From contig CABUMZ010000038.1 of NCBI GenBank assembly GCA_902492825.1, positions 1 to 14,166 on the forward strand: DNA of 14,166 bases, given 5' to 3'. How positions within the stretch are numbered: the stretch's first letter is position 1; every line of letters begins with the position of its first letter. The notes beneath the pieces were generated by a model. The model had not been told where the DNA came from. It did not search any database and saw only the letters and a program-made list of their open reading frames with translations. The position numbers and the translations under genes are program-made. Source of the stretch: an uncultured Collinsella sp. (GTDB lineage Bacteria > Actinomycetota > Coriobacteriia > Coriobacteriales > Coriobacteriaceae). Positions 1 to 6,936 of the stretch are shown piece after piece.

Positions 1-496
1 CGATGGCAAACACAACCGACAGCGCAAAGAAAATCGCCAGCACGATGAGGATCTTCTTGATCACGCTCGACGAACGCGACGGCTTCTTCTCCTCGTCCTC
101 GCCATATTGCGGAATCGACTTGGGGCACTCGCGATACGGCTCGTGCGACTCGTAGCGAGGCTGCGCCGTGCGAGGCATATACGTCGTCTGCTGAGGCTGC
201 GGAATGGGATTCTGCGGCAGGCCATCATAGGGATTCGGCGTCGAGGCAGCATAAGAATCCTGCGGCGCGTAATCAAACGGATCCGGAGCTGCGTTGCCAT
301 AGGGGCCTTGCGAAGATGCAGCGTAAGAATCCTGCGCCGTGTCGCCATAGCCCATAACCCGGGTGGGCTCGGCCGAAGGCTGCGTCGCGGCGGGGTCGGT
401 ATAACCGGGGTTGGGAACAACGCGGGTCGCATCGGCGCTATCGCCAGCCTGCGCGGAACCGTAGCCGCCCATCACGGTTGTCTTGTCCTGATCCAT
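1..496 (-). CDS. N-terminal part of a Pro/Gln/Tyr-rich membrane-anchored protein (cut by window edge)
   Basis: I do not recognise the family. Reading from ATG at 496, 165 codons stay open to the window edge, so the C-terminus is missing. Residues 1-140 are low complexity, rich in Pro, Gln, Tyr, Ala and Asp, and probably disordered. Residues 55-67 and 79-91 are two copies of a unit containing QDSYAAS with a 24-residue period. A charged stretch, EDEEKKPSR (about 133-141), leads into a hydrophobic run starting IKKILIVLAIFFALS (146-160) that continues off the edge. This looks like one transmembrane helix with the N-terminus in the cytoplasm and an unseen extracytoplasmic domain. Three T-x-V motifs occur at T6-T7-V8, T24-R25-V26 and T45-R46-V47. 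The start is supported by GGAAAGG about 9 bases upstream. The gene lies downstream of the fhs terminator and is probably its own transcription unit. Confidence 0.75.
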   Translation of the reverse strand, partial: MDQDKTTVMGGYGSAQAGDSADATRVVPNPGYTDPAATQPSAEPTRVMGYGDTAQDSYAASSQGPYGNAAPDPFDYAPQDSYAASTPNPYDGLPQNPIPQPQQTTYMPRTAQPRYESHEPYRECPKSIPQYGEDEEKKPSRSSSVIKKILIVLAIFFALSVVFAI

Positions 497-541
497 GCAA
501 CTATTCCTTTCCGTCGCGCGTGAGCCTCAAGTTATCCATGC

Positions 542-547
542 ATTCTA
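542..547 (-). promoter_or_regulatory. Candidate -10 element for the Pro-rich membrane protein gene
   Basis: On the minus strand the hexamer TAGAAT (five of six matches to TATAAT) lies about 46 bases ahead of the ATG at 496 and downstream of the fhs terminator, which is where a promoter for this gene is expected. I see no convincing -35 hexamer at 16-18 bases, so the call is weak. Confidence 0.3.
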
Positions 548-614
548 CCCGCGCAAAAGCCTATGATGGGCAGAGTCCGTCGGTATCTACAAGACATGCG
601 CGGGCCTAAGGATC

Positions 615-650
615 AAAAAGCCCCGCCGGGCCTTGTGGGCACGGCGGGGC
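615..650 (-). terminator. Rho-independent terminator of fhs
   Basis: On the minus strand a perfect 9-bp stem, GCCCCGCCG pairing with CGGCGGGGC (642-650 and 620-628), closes a 13-base loop and is followed directly by five T residues (615-619). It begins about 25 bases after the fhs stop codon and points the same way. The opposite strand has no T-run, so the terminator is one-directional. Confidence 0.9.
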
Positions 651-675
651 GGACAAGCAGCTATGGACAGCAGAC

Positions 676-2343
676 TTAGAACAGGCCGGTGATGTTGCCG
701 TCGTTGTCGACGTCGATGTTTTCGGCCGCGGGCACCTTGGGCAGACCCGGCATGGTCAGAACACTGCCGGTCAGCGCGACCACAAAGTGGGCGCCGGCAG
801 AAACCTTGAGCTCACGCACGGTGATGCGGAAGTTCTCGGGAGCGCCCAGGGCCTTGGCGTTGTCGCTAAAGCTGTACTGCGTCTTGGCGACGCACACCGG
901 CAGGTTGCCAAAGCCATTCTCGCGCAGCTCGGCGAGCTGGCGCTTGGCGGCCGGCGTAAAGTCAACGCCGTCGGCGCGGTAGACCTTGGTGGCAACGGCC
1001 TCGAGGGCATCAGCGACATCAACGCCGTCCTCATAGGCAAACTTGAGCTCGCTCGGCTGCTCAATCAGACGCATGACCTCATCGGCAAGCTCGAGCGCGC
1101 CCTCGCCGCCCTTGGCCCAGACCTCGGAAAGCTTAACGTTGACGCCGAGCTTCTGGCACTCGGACTCGATGAGTGCAAGCTCAGCCTCGGTGTCCGTCGG
1201 GAAGCGGTTGATGGCGACCACGCAGGGCAGACCATAAACGTTCTGGATGTTGTCGACATGACGCAGCAAGTTGGGCATGCCAGCCTTGAGTGCCTCGAGG
1301 TTCTCCTCGTTGAGGTCGGCCTTGGCGACGCCACCGTTGTACTTAAGCGCACGAGCGGTCGCGACGACCACGACGGCGCTGGGGCGAACGCCCGTCATGC
1401 GGCACTTGATGTCGAGGAACTTCTCGGCACCCAGATCGGCACCGAAGCCGGCCTCGGTAATGGCAACATCGCCAAAGCGCATCGCCATACGCGTGGCCAT
1501 AATAGAGTTGCAGCCGTGGGCAATGTTGGCGAAGGGACCGCCGTGGACAAACGCGGGCGTGCCCTCGAGCGTTTGCACCAGGTTGGGCTTAAGCGCGTCC
1601 TTAAGCAACGCGGCCATGGCACCCTGGGCCTTGAGGTCGCGGGCACGGACGGGCTCGCCGGCAAAGCTATAGCCGACGACAATCTCGCCCAAGCGTTCCT
1701 TGAGGTCGTTGATGCTCGTAGACAGGCACAGGATTGCCATGACCTCGGAGGCAACGGTGATGTCGAAGCCGTCCTCGCGCGGCACACCTTGGGCCTTACC
1801 GCCAATGCCATCGATAACATGGCGCAGCTGACGGTCGTTCATGTCGACGACGCGCTTCCAGGTGATGCGCTTAACGTCAATACCGAGCTGATTGCCCTGC
1901 TGGATGTGATTATCGAGCATGGCGGCCAGCAGGTTGTTGGCAGCACCGATGGCATGGAAGTCGCCGGTAAAGTGCAGGTTGATGTCCTCCATGGGAATGA
2001 CCTGGGCCCAACCGCCGCCAGCGGCACCGCCCTTGACGCCAAAGACGGGACCGAGCGAAGGCTCACGCAGGGCCACGGCGCTCTTGATACCGCGACGACG
2101 CAGGCCATCGGCCAGACCGATGGTCGTGGTGGTCTTGCCCTCGCCCGCGGGCGTTGGGTTGATAGCGGTCACGAGGACGAGCTTGGCCTGGTGATCAGTC
2201 GGCTCGTTGAGCAGTGAATAGTCGACCTTAGCCTTGTCGAAGCCGTACGGAATAAGGTGCTTAACGTCGACGCCGGCGTTCTTGGCCACCTCGGTAATAG
2301 GCAGCGGCGTGACAGAACGTGCGATTTCGATGTCAGTAGGCAT
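676..2343 (-). CDS. fhs: Formate--tetrahydrofolate ligase
   Basis: This cytoplasmic enzyme makes 10-formyl-tetrahydrofolate from formate, ATP and tetrahydrofolate, feeding purine and formyl-Met synthesis and, in acetogens, the methyl branch of the Wood-Ljungdahl pathway. The 555-residue product has the usual family length. Visible signatures are the P-loop PTPAGEGKTT (63-72), EPSLGPVFGVKGGAAGGG (94-111), FTGDFHAIGAANNLLAA (125-141) and EAGFGADLGAEKFLDIKC (297-314). I chose the ATG at 2343 because AAAGGA lies about 6 bases upstream and the protein then starts MPTDIEIA, typical of the family. The frame stays open 25 codons further upstream, but that extension would run over the candidate promoter and looks untranslated. 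The gene is 144 bases downstream of ruvB on the same strand and ends at a strong terminator. No other Wood-Ljungdahl genes are in the window, so acetogenesis cannot be claimed. Confidence 0.98.
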   Translation of the reverse strand: MPTDIEIARSVTPLPITEVAKNAGVDVKHLIPYGFDKAKVDYSLLNEPTDHQAKLVLVTAINPTPAGEGKTTTTIGLADGLRRRGIKSAVALREPSLGPVFGVKGGAAGGGWAQVIPMEDINLHFTGDFHAIGAANNLLAAMLDNHIQQGNQLGIDVKRITWKRVVDMNDRQLRHVIDGIGGKAQGVPREDGFDITVASEVMAILCLSTSINDLKERLGEIVVGYSFAGEPVRARDLKAQGAMAALLKDALKPNLVQTLEGTPAFVHGGPFANIAHGCNSIMATRMAMRFGDVAITEAGFGADLGAEKFLDIKCRMTGVRPSAVVVVATARALKYNGGVAKADLNEENLEALKAGMPNLLRHVDNIQNVYGLPCVVAINRFPTDTEAELALIESECQKLGVNVKLSEVWAKGGEGALELADEVMRLIEQPSELKFAYEDGVDVADALEAVATKVYRADGVDFTPAAKRQLAELRENGFGNLPVCVAKTQYSFSDNAKALGAPENFRITVRELKVSAGAHFVVALTGSVLTMPGLPKVPAAENIDVDNDGNITGLF

Positions 2344-2383
2344 GGGCGGTCCTTTCGTTACCGAATGAGAAAAAGACCAATTC

Positions 2384-2392
2384 AGCATAGCA
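2384..2392 (-). promoter_or_regulatory. Candidate extended -10 promoter for fhs
   Basis: On the minus strand TGC-TATGCT forms an extended -10 element (TGn plus a hexamer with four of six matches to TATAAT) about 40 bases ahead of the fhs ATG. The -35 region is poor, as is common where an extended -10 compensates. It would let fhs be transcribed independently of ruvCAB. The call comes from pattern alone. Confidence 0.4.
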
Positions 2393-2487
2393 CGGGCGCG
2401 CAATAGTAAAACGCCCATAACCGATGAACGGCGATATGTTTACCCGATGCCCAGCGATAGTCCAACAGCCCGCCAAAACAAAACGCC

Positions 2488-3555
2488 CTAAACGGTAGGT
2501 TCAATCCCCAGGTGCTCAAAGGTGCGGAGGGTTGCCTGACGGCCCTGCGGCGTACGAATCATCAATCCGCACTGCAGCAAATAGGGCTCATAGACATCCT
2601 CGAGCGTGCCCGGGTCCTCGCCCACCGCGCTGGCAAGGGTCGTAAGTCCCACGGCACGACCGGAGAACGTCTTGGCAAGCGTCTCCAAGATACGAATATC
2701 CATCCAGTCCAGACCGAGCTCGTCGATCTCGAAGAACTCGAGCGCCTGACGGCAGATATCGAGCTCAATGGGACCGTTGCCGCGCACCTGTGCATAGTCG
2801 CGCACGCGCTTGAGCAGGCGGTTGGCAAGACGTGGCGTACCGCGCGAACGCGAGCCGATCTCGAGTGCACTGGGATGATCGATCGTCACGCCCAGGATAG
2901 TCGCCGAGCGCGTCACAATCTGCGCGAGCTCCTCGACCGTGTAGTAATCCAGGCGATATGAAATGCCAAAGCGGTCGCGCAACGGGCCGGTCAACATGCC
3001 TGAGCGGGTCGTTGCCGCCACCAGCGTAAACTTGGGGATATCCAGGCGAATCGAGCGCGCCGCCGGACCCTTGCCAATCACGATATCGAGGGCAAAGTCC
3101 TCCATCGCGGGGTACAGGACCTCCTCGACCGAACGGTTGAGGCGGTGGATCTCGTCGATAAACAGCACATCGCCCGGCTGCAAGTTAGTAAGGATGGCCG
3201 CCAGGTCGCCCGTGCGCGCGATGGCAGGGCCACTCGTGGTCTTGATCTGAGCGCCCAGCTCGTTGGCGATAACGGTGGCCAGCGTGGTCTTGCCCAGGCC
3301 CGGAGGACCCGAGAAAATCACGTGGTCGAGCGTCTCGCCACGGCTCTGCGCCGCTTCGATCAACACGCGCAGGCTCTGCTTGATGTGCTCCTGGCCGCAG
3401 TAATCGTCCAGGCGCTGAGGGCGCAAAGTGCGGTCGACATCGAGATCCTCGGCCGTCAGCTCCGAGCCCACCATGCGCTCGCCGTGCGCCATGGATGCCG
3501 CCGGCGAGTTACCGGGCGTCGCCCACAAGTCCTGAGAGTCATCGGCTTCCCACAT
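2488..3555 (-). CDS. ruvB: Holliday junction branch migration ATPase RuvB
   Basis: RuvB is the hexameric AAA+ motor that, loaded by RuvA, drives branch migration of Holliday junctions. In the 355-residue product I see Walker A GPPGLGKT (83-90), Walker B with DEIH (134-137), sensor 1 AATTR (180-184), the LRDRFG arginine-finger segment (192-197), a sensor-2 region containing GTPRLANRLLKR, and the C-terminal winged-helix part with QTPQGR-like residues (RTPQGRQAT). The start is the ATG at 3555, which overlaps the ruvA stop as TGATG; a GTG three bases earlier is an equally possible start. The N-terminus carries about 25 poorly conserved residues before the usual RuvB beginning, so an internal Met (residue 22 or 28) cannot be excluded. 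It is the last gene of the ruvCAB operon and no clear terminator follows. Confidence 0.97.
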   Translation of the reverse strand: MWEADDSQDLWATPGNSPAASMAHGERMVGSELTAEDLDVDRTLRPQRLDDYCGQEHIKQSLRVLIEAAQSRGETLDHVIFSGPPGLGKTTLATVIANELGAQIKTTSGPAIARTGDLAAILTNLQPGDVLFIDEIHRLNRSVEEVLYPAMEDFALDIVIGKGPAARSIRLDIPKFTLVAATTRSGMLTGPLRDRFGISYRLDYYTVEELAQIVTRSATILGVTIDHPSALEIGSRSRGTPRLANRLLKRVRDYAQVRGNGPIELDICRQALEFFEIDELGLDWMDIRILETLAKTFSGRAVGLTTLASAVGEDPGTLEDVYEPYLLQCGLMIRTPQGRQATLRTFEHLGIEPTV

Positions 3556-4175
3556 CACGCATCCATTCCGAGTCGCTTAAGCGCCGCGCCGAGCAGATCC
3601 TCGACACGCATATTCTGCCCATCATACCCGCTCAGGGCAACATCGGTCTCCTGCGGGCTAAAGCCCATGGAAAGGAGCGCCGCACGGGCATCATCGATCA
3701 CCGAGGGAGCGGCAGCGGGCACGGGCATCGCAACCTGTCCGGGAATCACGTCGACCGGCACAAAGCCCTTGTCCTTGGCAAAGGTGCTCTTGAGCTCCAA
3801 GATGAGGCGCTGAGCTGTCTTTTTGCCCACACCGGGTACCTTGGCCATGCCCTTGTCGTCCTCGGCCATCACCAGCGAATACAGCTGCCCCACGGTATAA
3901 GTGGAAAGCACGGCGAGCGCCAAGCGCGGGCCAACGCCCGAGACGGACACGAGTCGATCGAACATCGTGCGCTCATCCTTAGAGGAAAAACCGAAAAGTG
4001 TCATGGCATCCTCGCGCACCTGCATACGCGTGTAGAGGCGGACCTCGCCGCCGGGCGTCGGCAACGTGGCCGCAGTGCTGCCCGAGATGCCGAGCTCAAA
4101 GCCAACGCCCGACACATCGACGACAGCAGAGCTCATCGTGGCCTCGACAAGCGTTCCATGGAGCTGGGAGATCAT
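3555..4175 (-). CDS. ruvA: Holliday junction DNA-binding subunit RuvA
   Basis: RuvA binds four-way junctions as a tetramer and recruits RuvB. The 206-residue product has normal length and three expected parts: an N-terminal OB fold (about 1-63, starting MISQLHGTLVE), two helix-hairpin-helix motifs (VSVSGVGPRLALAVL at 76-90 and KVPGVGKKTAQRLIL at 112-126), and the small C-terminal domain that contacts RuvB (about 157-206), separated by a Pro/Ala/Val-rich flexible linker (140-156). The ATG at 4175 overlaps the ruvC stop codon as TGATG, which together with AGAGGA about 11 bases upstream suggests translational coupling. The downstream end overlaps ruvB in the same way. Confidence 0.97.
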   Translation of the reverse strand: MISQLHGTLVEATMSSAVVDVSGVGFELGISGSTAATLPTPGGEVRLYTRMQVREDAMTLFGFSSKDERTMFDRLVSVSGVGPRLALAVLSTYTVGQLYSLVMAEDDKGMAKVPGVGKKTAQRLILELKSTFAKDKGFVPVDVIPGQVAMPVPAAAPSVIDDARAALLSMGFSPQETDVALSGYDGQNMRVEDLLGAALKRLGMDA

Positions 4176-4696
4176 CAGTATCCGGTTCCTCTCTGTTGAT
4201 AGAACTCGCCGCCGGTAAGCGCCCGGGTGCGGCTGAGGTTAACGTGGCAGATGGCACAGGCCAGGGCATCGGCGGCATGGTCGGGATGCGGGTCGTGGTC
4301 GAGCTGTGTTAGCGTGCGTACCATGTAGGCGACCTGCCGCTTGTCCGCGGCGCCGGTGCCCACCACAGCCTGTTTGATCTGCATGGGCGTGTACTCGCCA
4401 ATCTCGAGCGCGCATTCCGAAAGCGCTACGAGTGCAGCACCGCGGGCATGCGCCGTAGGGATGGCCGAGCGAACGTTGGCACCAAAGTAAATGCTCTCGA
4501 TAGCAGCGGTATCGGGACGATAGCGTTCGACAACGCCCTTGAGGTCGCGGGCGATATGCGACAGGCGCACCGCGAGCGGACTTCCGGCACTGGTCTCGAT
4601 GCAGCCATAGGCACGGCAGCGAACCTCGCCACGCCGCTCCTCGATAATCCCCCAACCCGTATGAGCCAAACCGGGGTCAATGCCCAAGATAACCAA
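4175..4696 (-). CDS. ruvC: Crossover junction endodeoxyribonuclease RuvC
   Basis: RuvC resolves Holliday junctions by symmetric nicking. With the start I chose, the product is 173 residues, the same as E. coli RuvC, and begins MVILGIDPG. The four acidic or metal-binding positions fit the family: D7 in GIDPG, E67 in AIESIYFG, H140 and D143 in DHAADALA. His at the third position is a known natural variant (Thermus RuvC), so the enzyme should be active. The start is a TTG at 4696, preferred because GAGGGGAGG, a near-perfect ribosome binding site, lies five bases upstream; reading further back to another TTG at 4726 would bury that site inside the gene. It is the first gene of ruvCAB and is preceded by a LexA-type operator, which suggests induction by DNA damage. 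Confidence 0.96.
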   Translation of the reverse strand: MVILGIDPGLAHTGWGIIEERRGEVRCRAYGCIETSAGSPLAVRLSHIARDLKGVVERYRPDTAAIESIYFGANVRSAIPTAHARGAALVALSECALEIGEYTPMQIKQAVVGTGAADKRQVAYMVRTLTQLDHDPHPDHAADALACAICHVNLSRTRALTGGEFYQQRGTGY

Positions 4697-4701
4697 GCCA
4701 G

Positions 4702-4710
4702 CCTCCCCTC
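4702..4710 (-). promoter_or_regulatory. Strong ribosome binding site that fixes the TTG start of ruvC
   Basis: The minus-strand sequence GAGGGGAGG lies five bases before TTG at 4696. It is the best Shine-Dalgarno match in the region, and the protein it starts matches RuvC N-termini exactly, so it decides the start against the upstream in-frame TTG at 4726. Confidence 0.75.
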
Positions 4711-4751
4711 GTCTTTTGCCAAGCACAAGGCAAGGCCCCGCGCACTATTCA

Positions 4752-4765
4752 CGAACGTCTGTTCT
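4752..4765 (-). promoter_or_regulatory. LexA (SOS) operator upstream of ruvCAB
   Basis: The palindrome GAAC-N4-GTTC at 4753-4764, flanked as CGAACGTCTGTTCT, matches the Gram-positive LexA operator consensus (CGAACRNRYGTTYC). It lies about 57 bases ahead of the ruvC start. On the minus strand it would fall between a weak -35-like TTATTC and a -10-like AATAGT spaced by 17 bases, so bound LexA would block RNA polymerase. Known in Bacillus: ruvAB belongs to the LexA regulon. That the same holds here is inference. Confidence 0.7.
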
Positions 4766-4833
4766 AGAATAACACAACAGGGCCAAGGTGCTTAGTTGAA
4801 GAATCGGGGTTGGGAGCGAATCCCTTCCCATAG

Positions 4834-6819
4834 TTAGTTTTGGCTAAAGAATGGGAACTGTCGGGGATCCATCGGCGGTTGCGGCATCGGCGTGCCCTGG
4901 GGCCCACCCTGCGGGCCACTCTGGCCGCCCATCATCTTATCGATGGCGTCCTGGACCTCGCCCTCAAACTTTTTCATGCCCTCGTGCAGGCGGCGCTGGC
5001 CGTCCTCGGAGCGCAGCTCTTCCATCTGCTCGGGCGAAATACCCAACAGGTCACCCAATATGCCCATCATCTCGCCACGCATGCGCTCGCTTGTATCCTC
5101 GTCGGCAAAACGGTTCACCTCAGCGCGCGCCAGCGCATCGACCGTCATGCGTTCCTTGCCGCTCAGCCCCAGGTCGGACCATGCGAGCATGTACGGCCAG
5201 GCACGCTCGGCAAACGAACGGGCCGAGACGATCGGCGCCGTCGGCAGCATGCGACGAGCAGCCTCACCCTGGCGCACAAGCGTCAGCAGCAGCGAGCAGG
5301 CCTCGGGCTTGCCGGCGGCCATCGGGATGTCGTCGAAGGGACGGCTGCGGTCGACGTGCGCCTCGAGCGTGCCATCGACCTCGCCCGGCTCGAGCCCACC
5401 GAGCAGCTGCGCCGCGCGATCGAGCATGTCGACCGGACCGTCAAGCGTCGAGAGCGCTTGCGCCAGCACGCGCTCCATGTAATCTTCCACCGCGTTGAGC
5501 GTCACGAGCTCCTGCGGCACCACGGCAGACGTGCGGTTGCGCACGCGCGCCACAAACTCGAGGGTCGACAGATACACATCGCCAAAGGGCGCATAATCGC
5601 CCTGGTAGCCACCGCAAAGCGCGGGCGCCGCCAGCGCGTACTCAGTTTTGGACAGCGGGCTCAACGCCATCGCACCCAGCTCGAGCGCCGTATCCTCCAG
5701 CATAAGGCCCAGCGTGCGAGAGCGCAGACGCTCGGCATCGCCCGCCGACACATCGCGGTCGAGTACGCGCGCCGCATCCGGCGCATCGCGCTCAACCGTG
5801 CGAATATGCAGGCGCTCGGCAATCGCGCGAACGGCGGCACAACGGGCGGCCTCGGCCTCTTCCTGCGCCGGCGTAAAGATGCGGTTGCGGTCCAACACCA
5901 GGCCGATCACGTTGCGCGAGCCCAATGCATCGACAGCCAGCGCCGCAAGCAAAGACGACGGCAGATCGCCCTCGAGCGCCACCACGGCGCGCGACGTACC
6001 GCGGGCGCGGGCGTTATCGCGCACAGCGAGCACCAGCGCCTGCCACAACCACTCCTCGGAACGAAACTCGGGCAGCTCGTGGTCCTCCAAGGCATCGAGC
6101 ATCACACCGCGCTGGATCTCCTGAACCAGCAGGCTCTCCTCAAAGCACGGCGCCTGGGCCACCACGCGGCCGCAGTCGTCGAGCACAAACGAGCCGCCGG
6201 TATACACCGACTCGTCATAGGCACCGACCGGCGCCATGCAGGCAAACCATACGCTGCGCTTGGAGGCGATCTTGCGGTAGGCTCCGCTGCGCACGGCGGC
6301 GATCGCGGCGGTCTCGCGGTCGGTCATATCAAACGCGTTGAACTGAAAATAGGCGATGAGGTCGACGCCGGTCGGCAGCATCTCGAGCTCGCGGTCCAAG
6401 TCGAAGATCACGGCGATACGCACGCCGTCCACATCGAAGACTGGCGGCGCCCAACGGGCATCGCCGTTCCCACCGCGCTGCAGGGCAATGCTCGAACGGG
6501 CCGGCACCACACGACCGTCCTTGAGCATCATATAGTCGAGCAGGGGCTGGCCCTCAAACGAAACCGCTGCGGGCACGATGCAGATCATATCGAGCTCTTG
6601 GATACGCTCGGCGACGCCGGTCAAGCCGGCAAGCATGTCGTGCTCAAAGTCGGCAGCGCCCACCAGGCCGCCGGGCAGGGCTCCCATAAAGAGCGGAGCC
6701 GGCACGCACAGCACGCGCGCACCGCGCTCGTGGGCCAGGCGCGCCTGGTCCTCGATGCGACCGCAGATGCCCTCAATATCACCCAGGCGCATATCGATCT
6801 GTGCAAGTGCGAGCTTCAT
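4834..6819 (-). CDS. NAD+ synthetase (glutamine-dependent type) homologue with degenerate active sites
   Basis: The 661-residue product has the layout of glutamine-dependent NadE: an N-terminal nitrilase-like amidase domain (about 1-245) and an NAD synthetase/ATP-pyrophosphatase domain (about 255-575). The fold signals remain (MKLALAQIDMRLGDIEGI; AALAVDALGSRNVIGLVL; GDYAPFGDVYLSTLEFVARV), but key residues do not. The catalytic Glu site reads VPAPLFMG (Ala41 where Glu is expected); there is no Lys between residues 101 and 182 and no Cys between 81 and 193, so Lys and the Cys nucleophile (F139 in IAVIFDLD) are gone; the SGGxDS ATP loop reads EGDLPS (283-288). A tail from about 580 is Met-, Gly-, Gln- and Pro-rich. 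The start has GGAAAGGG upstream. The gene stands alone between the superoxide reductase terminator and ruvC. It is probably not a working NAD synthetase; its role is unknown. Automated pipelines would call it nadE or carbon-nitrogen hydrolase. Confidence 0.85.
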   Translation of the reverse strand: MKLALAQIDMRLGDIEGICGRIEDQARLAHERGARVLCVPAPLFMGALPGGLVGAADFEHDMLAGLTGVAERIQELDMICIVPAAVSFEGQPLLDYMMLKDGRVVPARSSIALQRGGNGDARWAPPVFDVDGVRIAVIFDLDRELEMLPTGVDLIAYFQFNAFDMTDRETAAIAAVRSGAYRKIASKRSVWFACMAPVGAYDESVYTGGSFVLDDCGRVVAQAPCFEESLLVQEIQRGVMLDALEDHELPEFRSEEWLWQALVLAVRDNARARGTSRAVVALEGDLPSSLLAALAVDALGSRNVIGLVLDRNRIFTPAQEEAEAARCAAVRAIAERLHIRTVERDAPDAARVLDRDVSAGDAERLRSRTLGLMLEDTALELGAMALSPLSKTEYALAAPALCGGYQGDYAPFGDVYLSTLEFVARVRNRTSAVVPQELVTLNAVEDYMERVLAQALSTLDGPVDMLDRAAQLLGGLEPGEVDGTLEAHVDRSRPFDDIPMAAGKPEACSLLLTLVRQGEAARRMLPTAPIVSARSFAERAWPYMLAWSDLGLSGKERMTVDALARAEVNRFADEDTSERMRGEMMGILGDLLGISPEQMEELRSEDGQRRLHEGMKKFEGEVQDAIDKMMGGQSGPQGGPQGTPMPQPPMDPRQFPFFSQN

Positions 6820-6856
6820 GGCTCAGCCCTTTCCGTCGTAAACCATCGTTGTCGTA

Positions 6857-6891
6857 GTAAAAGCGCCGGCCACAAGATGCAGTCGGCGCTT
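6857..6891 (-). terminator. Rho-independent terminator after the superoxide reductase gene
   Basis: On the minus strand an 8-bp stem, AAGCGCCG with CGGCGCTT (6884-6891 and 6861-6868), closes a 15-base loop and runs into a T tract (TTTTAC). It lies about 45 bases after the superoxide reductase stop and upstream of the NadE-like gene, separating their transcription. Confidence 0.75.
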
Positions 6892-6936
6892 GCATGTGCA
6901 TATGCTAGCTATGATACCCCGAGCGGGGGCGCGCTC

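Noticed and set aside
787..2217. 476-codon plus-strand open frame
   Set aside because: It is a mirror of fhs, which is unmistakable on the minus strand. The same applies to long plus-strand frames at 8019-9152 and 9696-10976 opposite the SNF2 helicase.
2344..2418. 25-codon N-terminal extension of fhs
   Set aside because: The Shine-Dalgarno site and the normal family N-terminus support the ATG at 2343; the extension covers the candidate promoter.
4260..4290. RuvC with His instead of Asp at the third catalytic position
   Set aside because: Thermus RuvC has His at the same place and is active, so this is normal family variation.
4790..4833. Hairpin after the NadE-like gene (GGGA/TCCC)
   Set aside because: The stem is only four pairs and lacks a T-run, so a terminator call is not supported.
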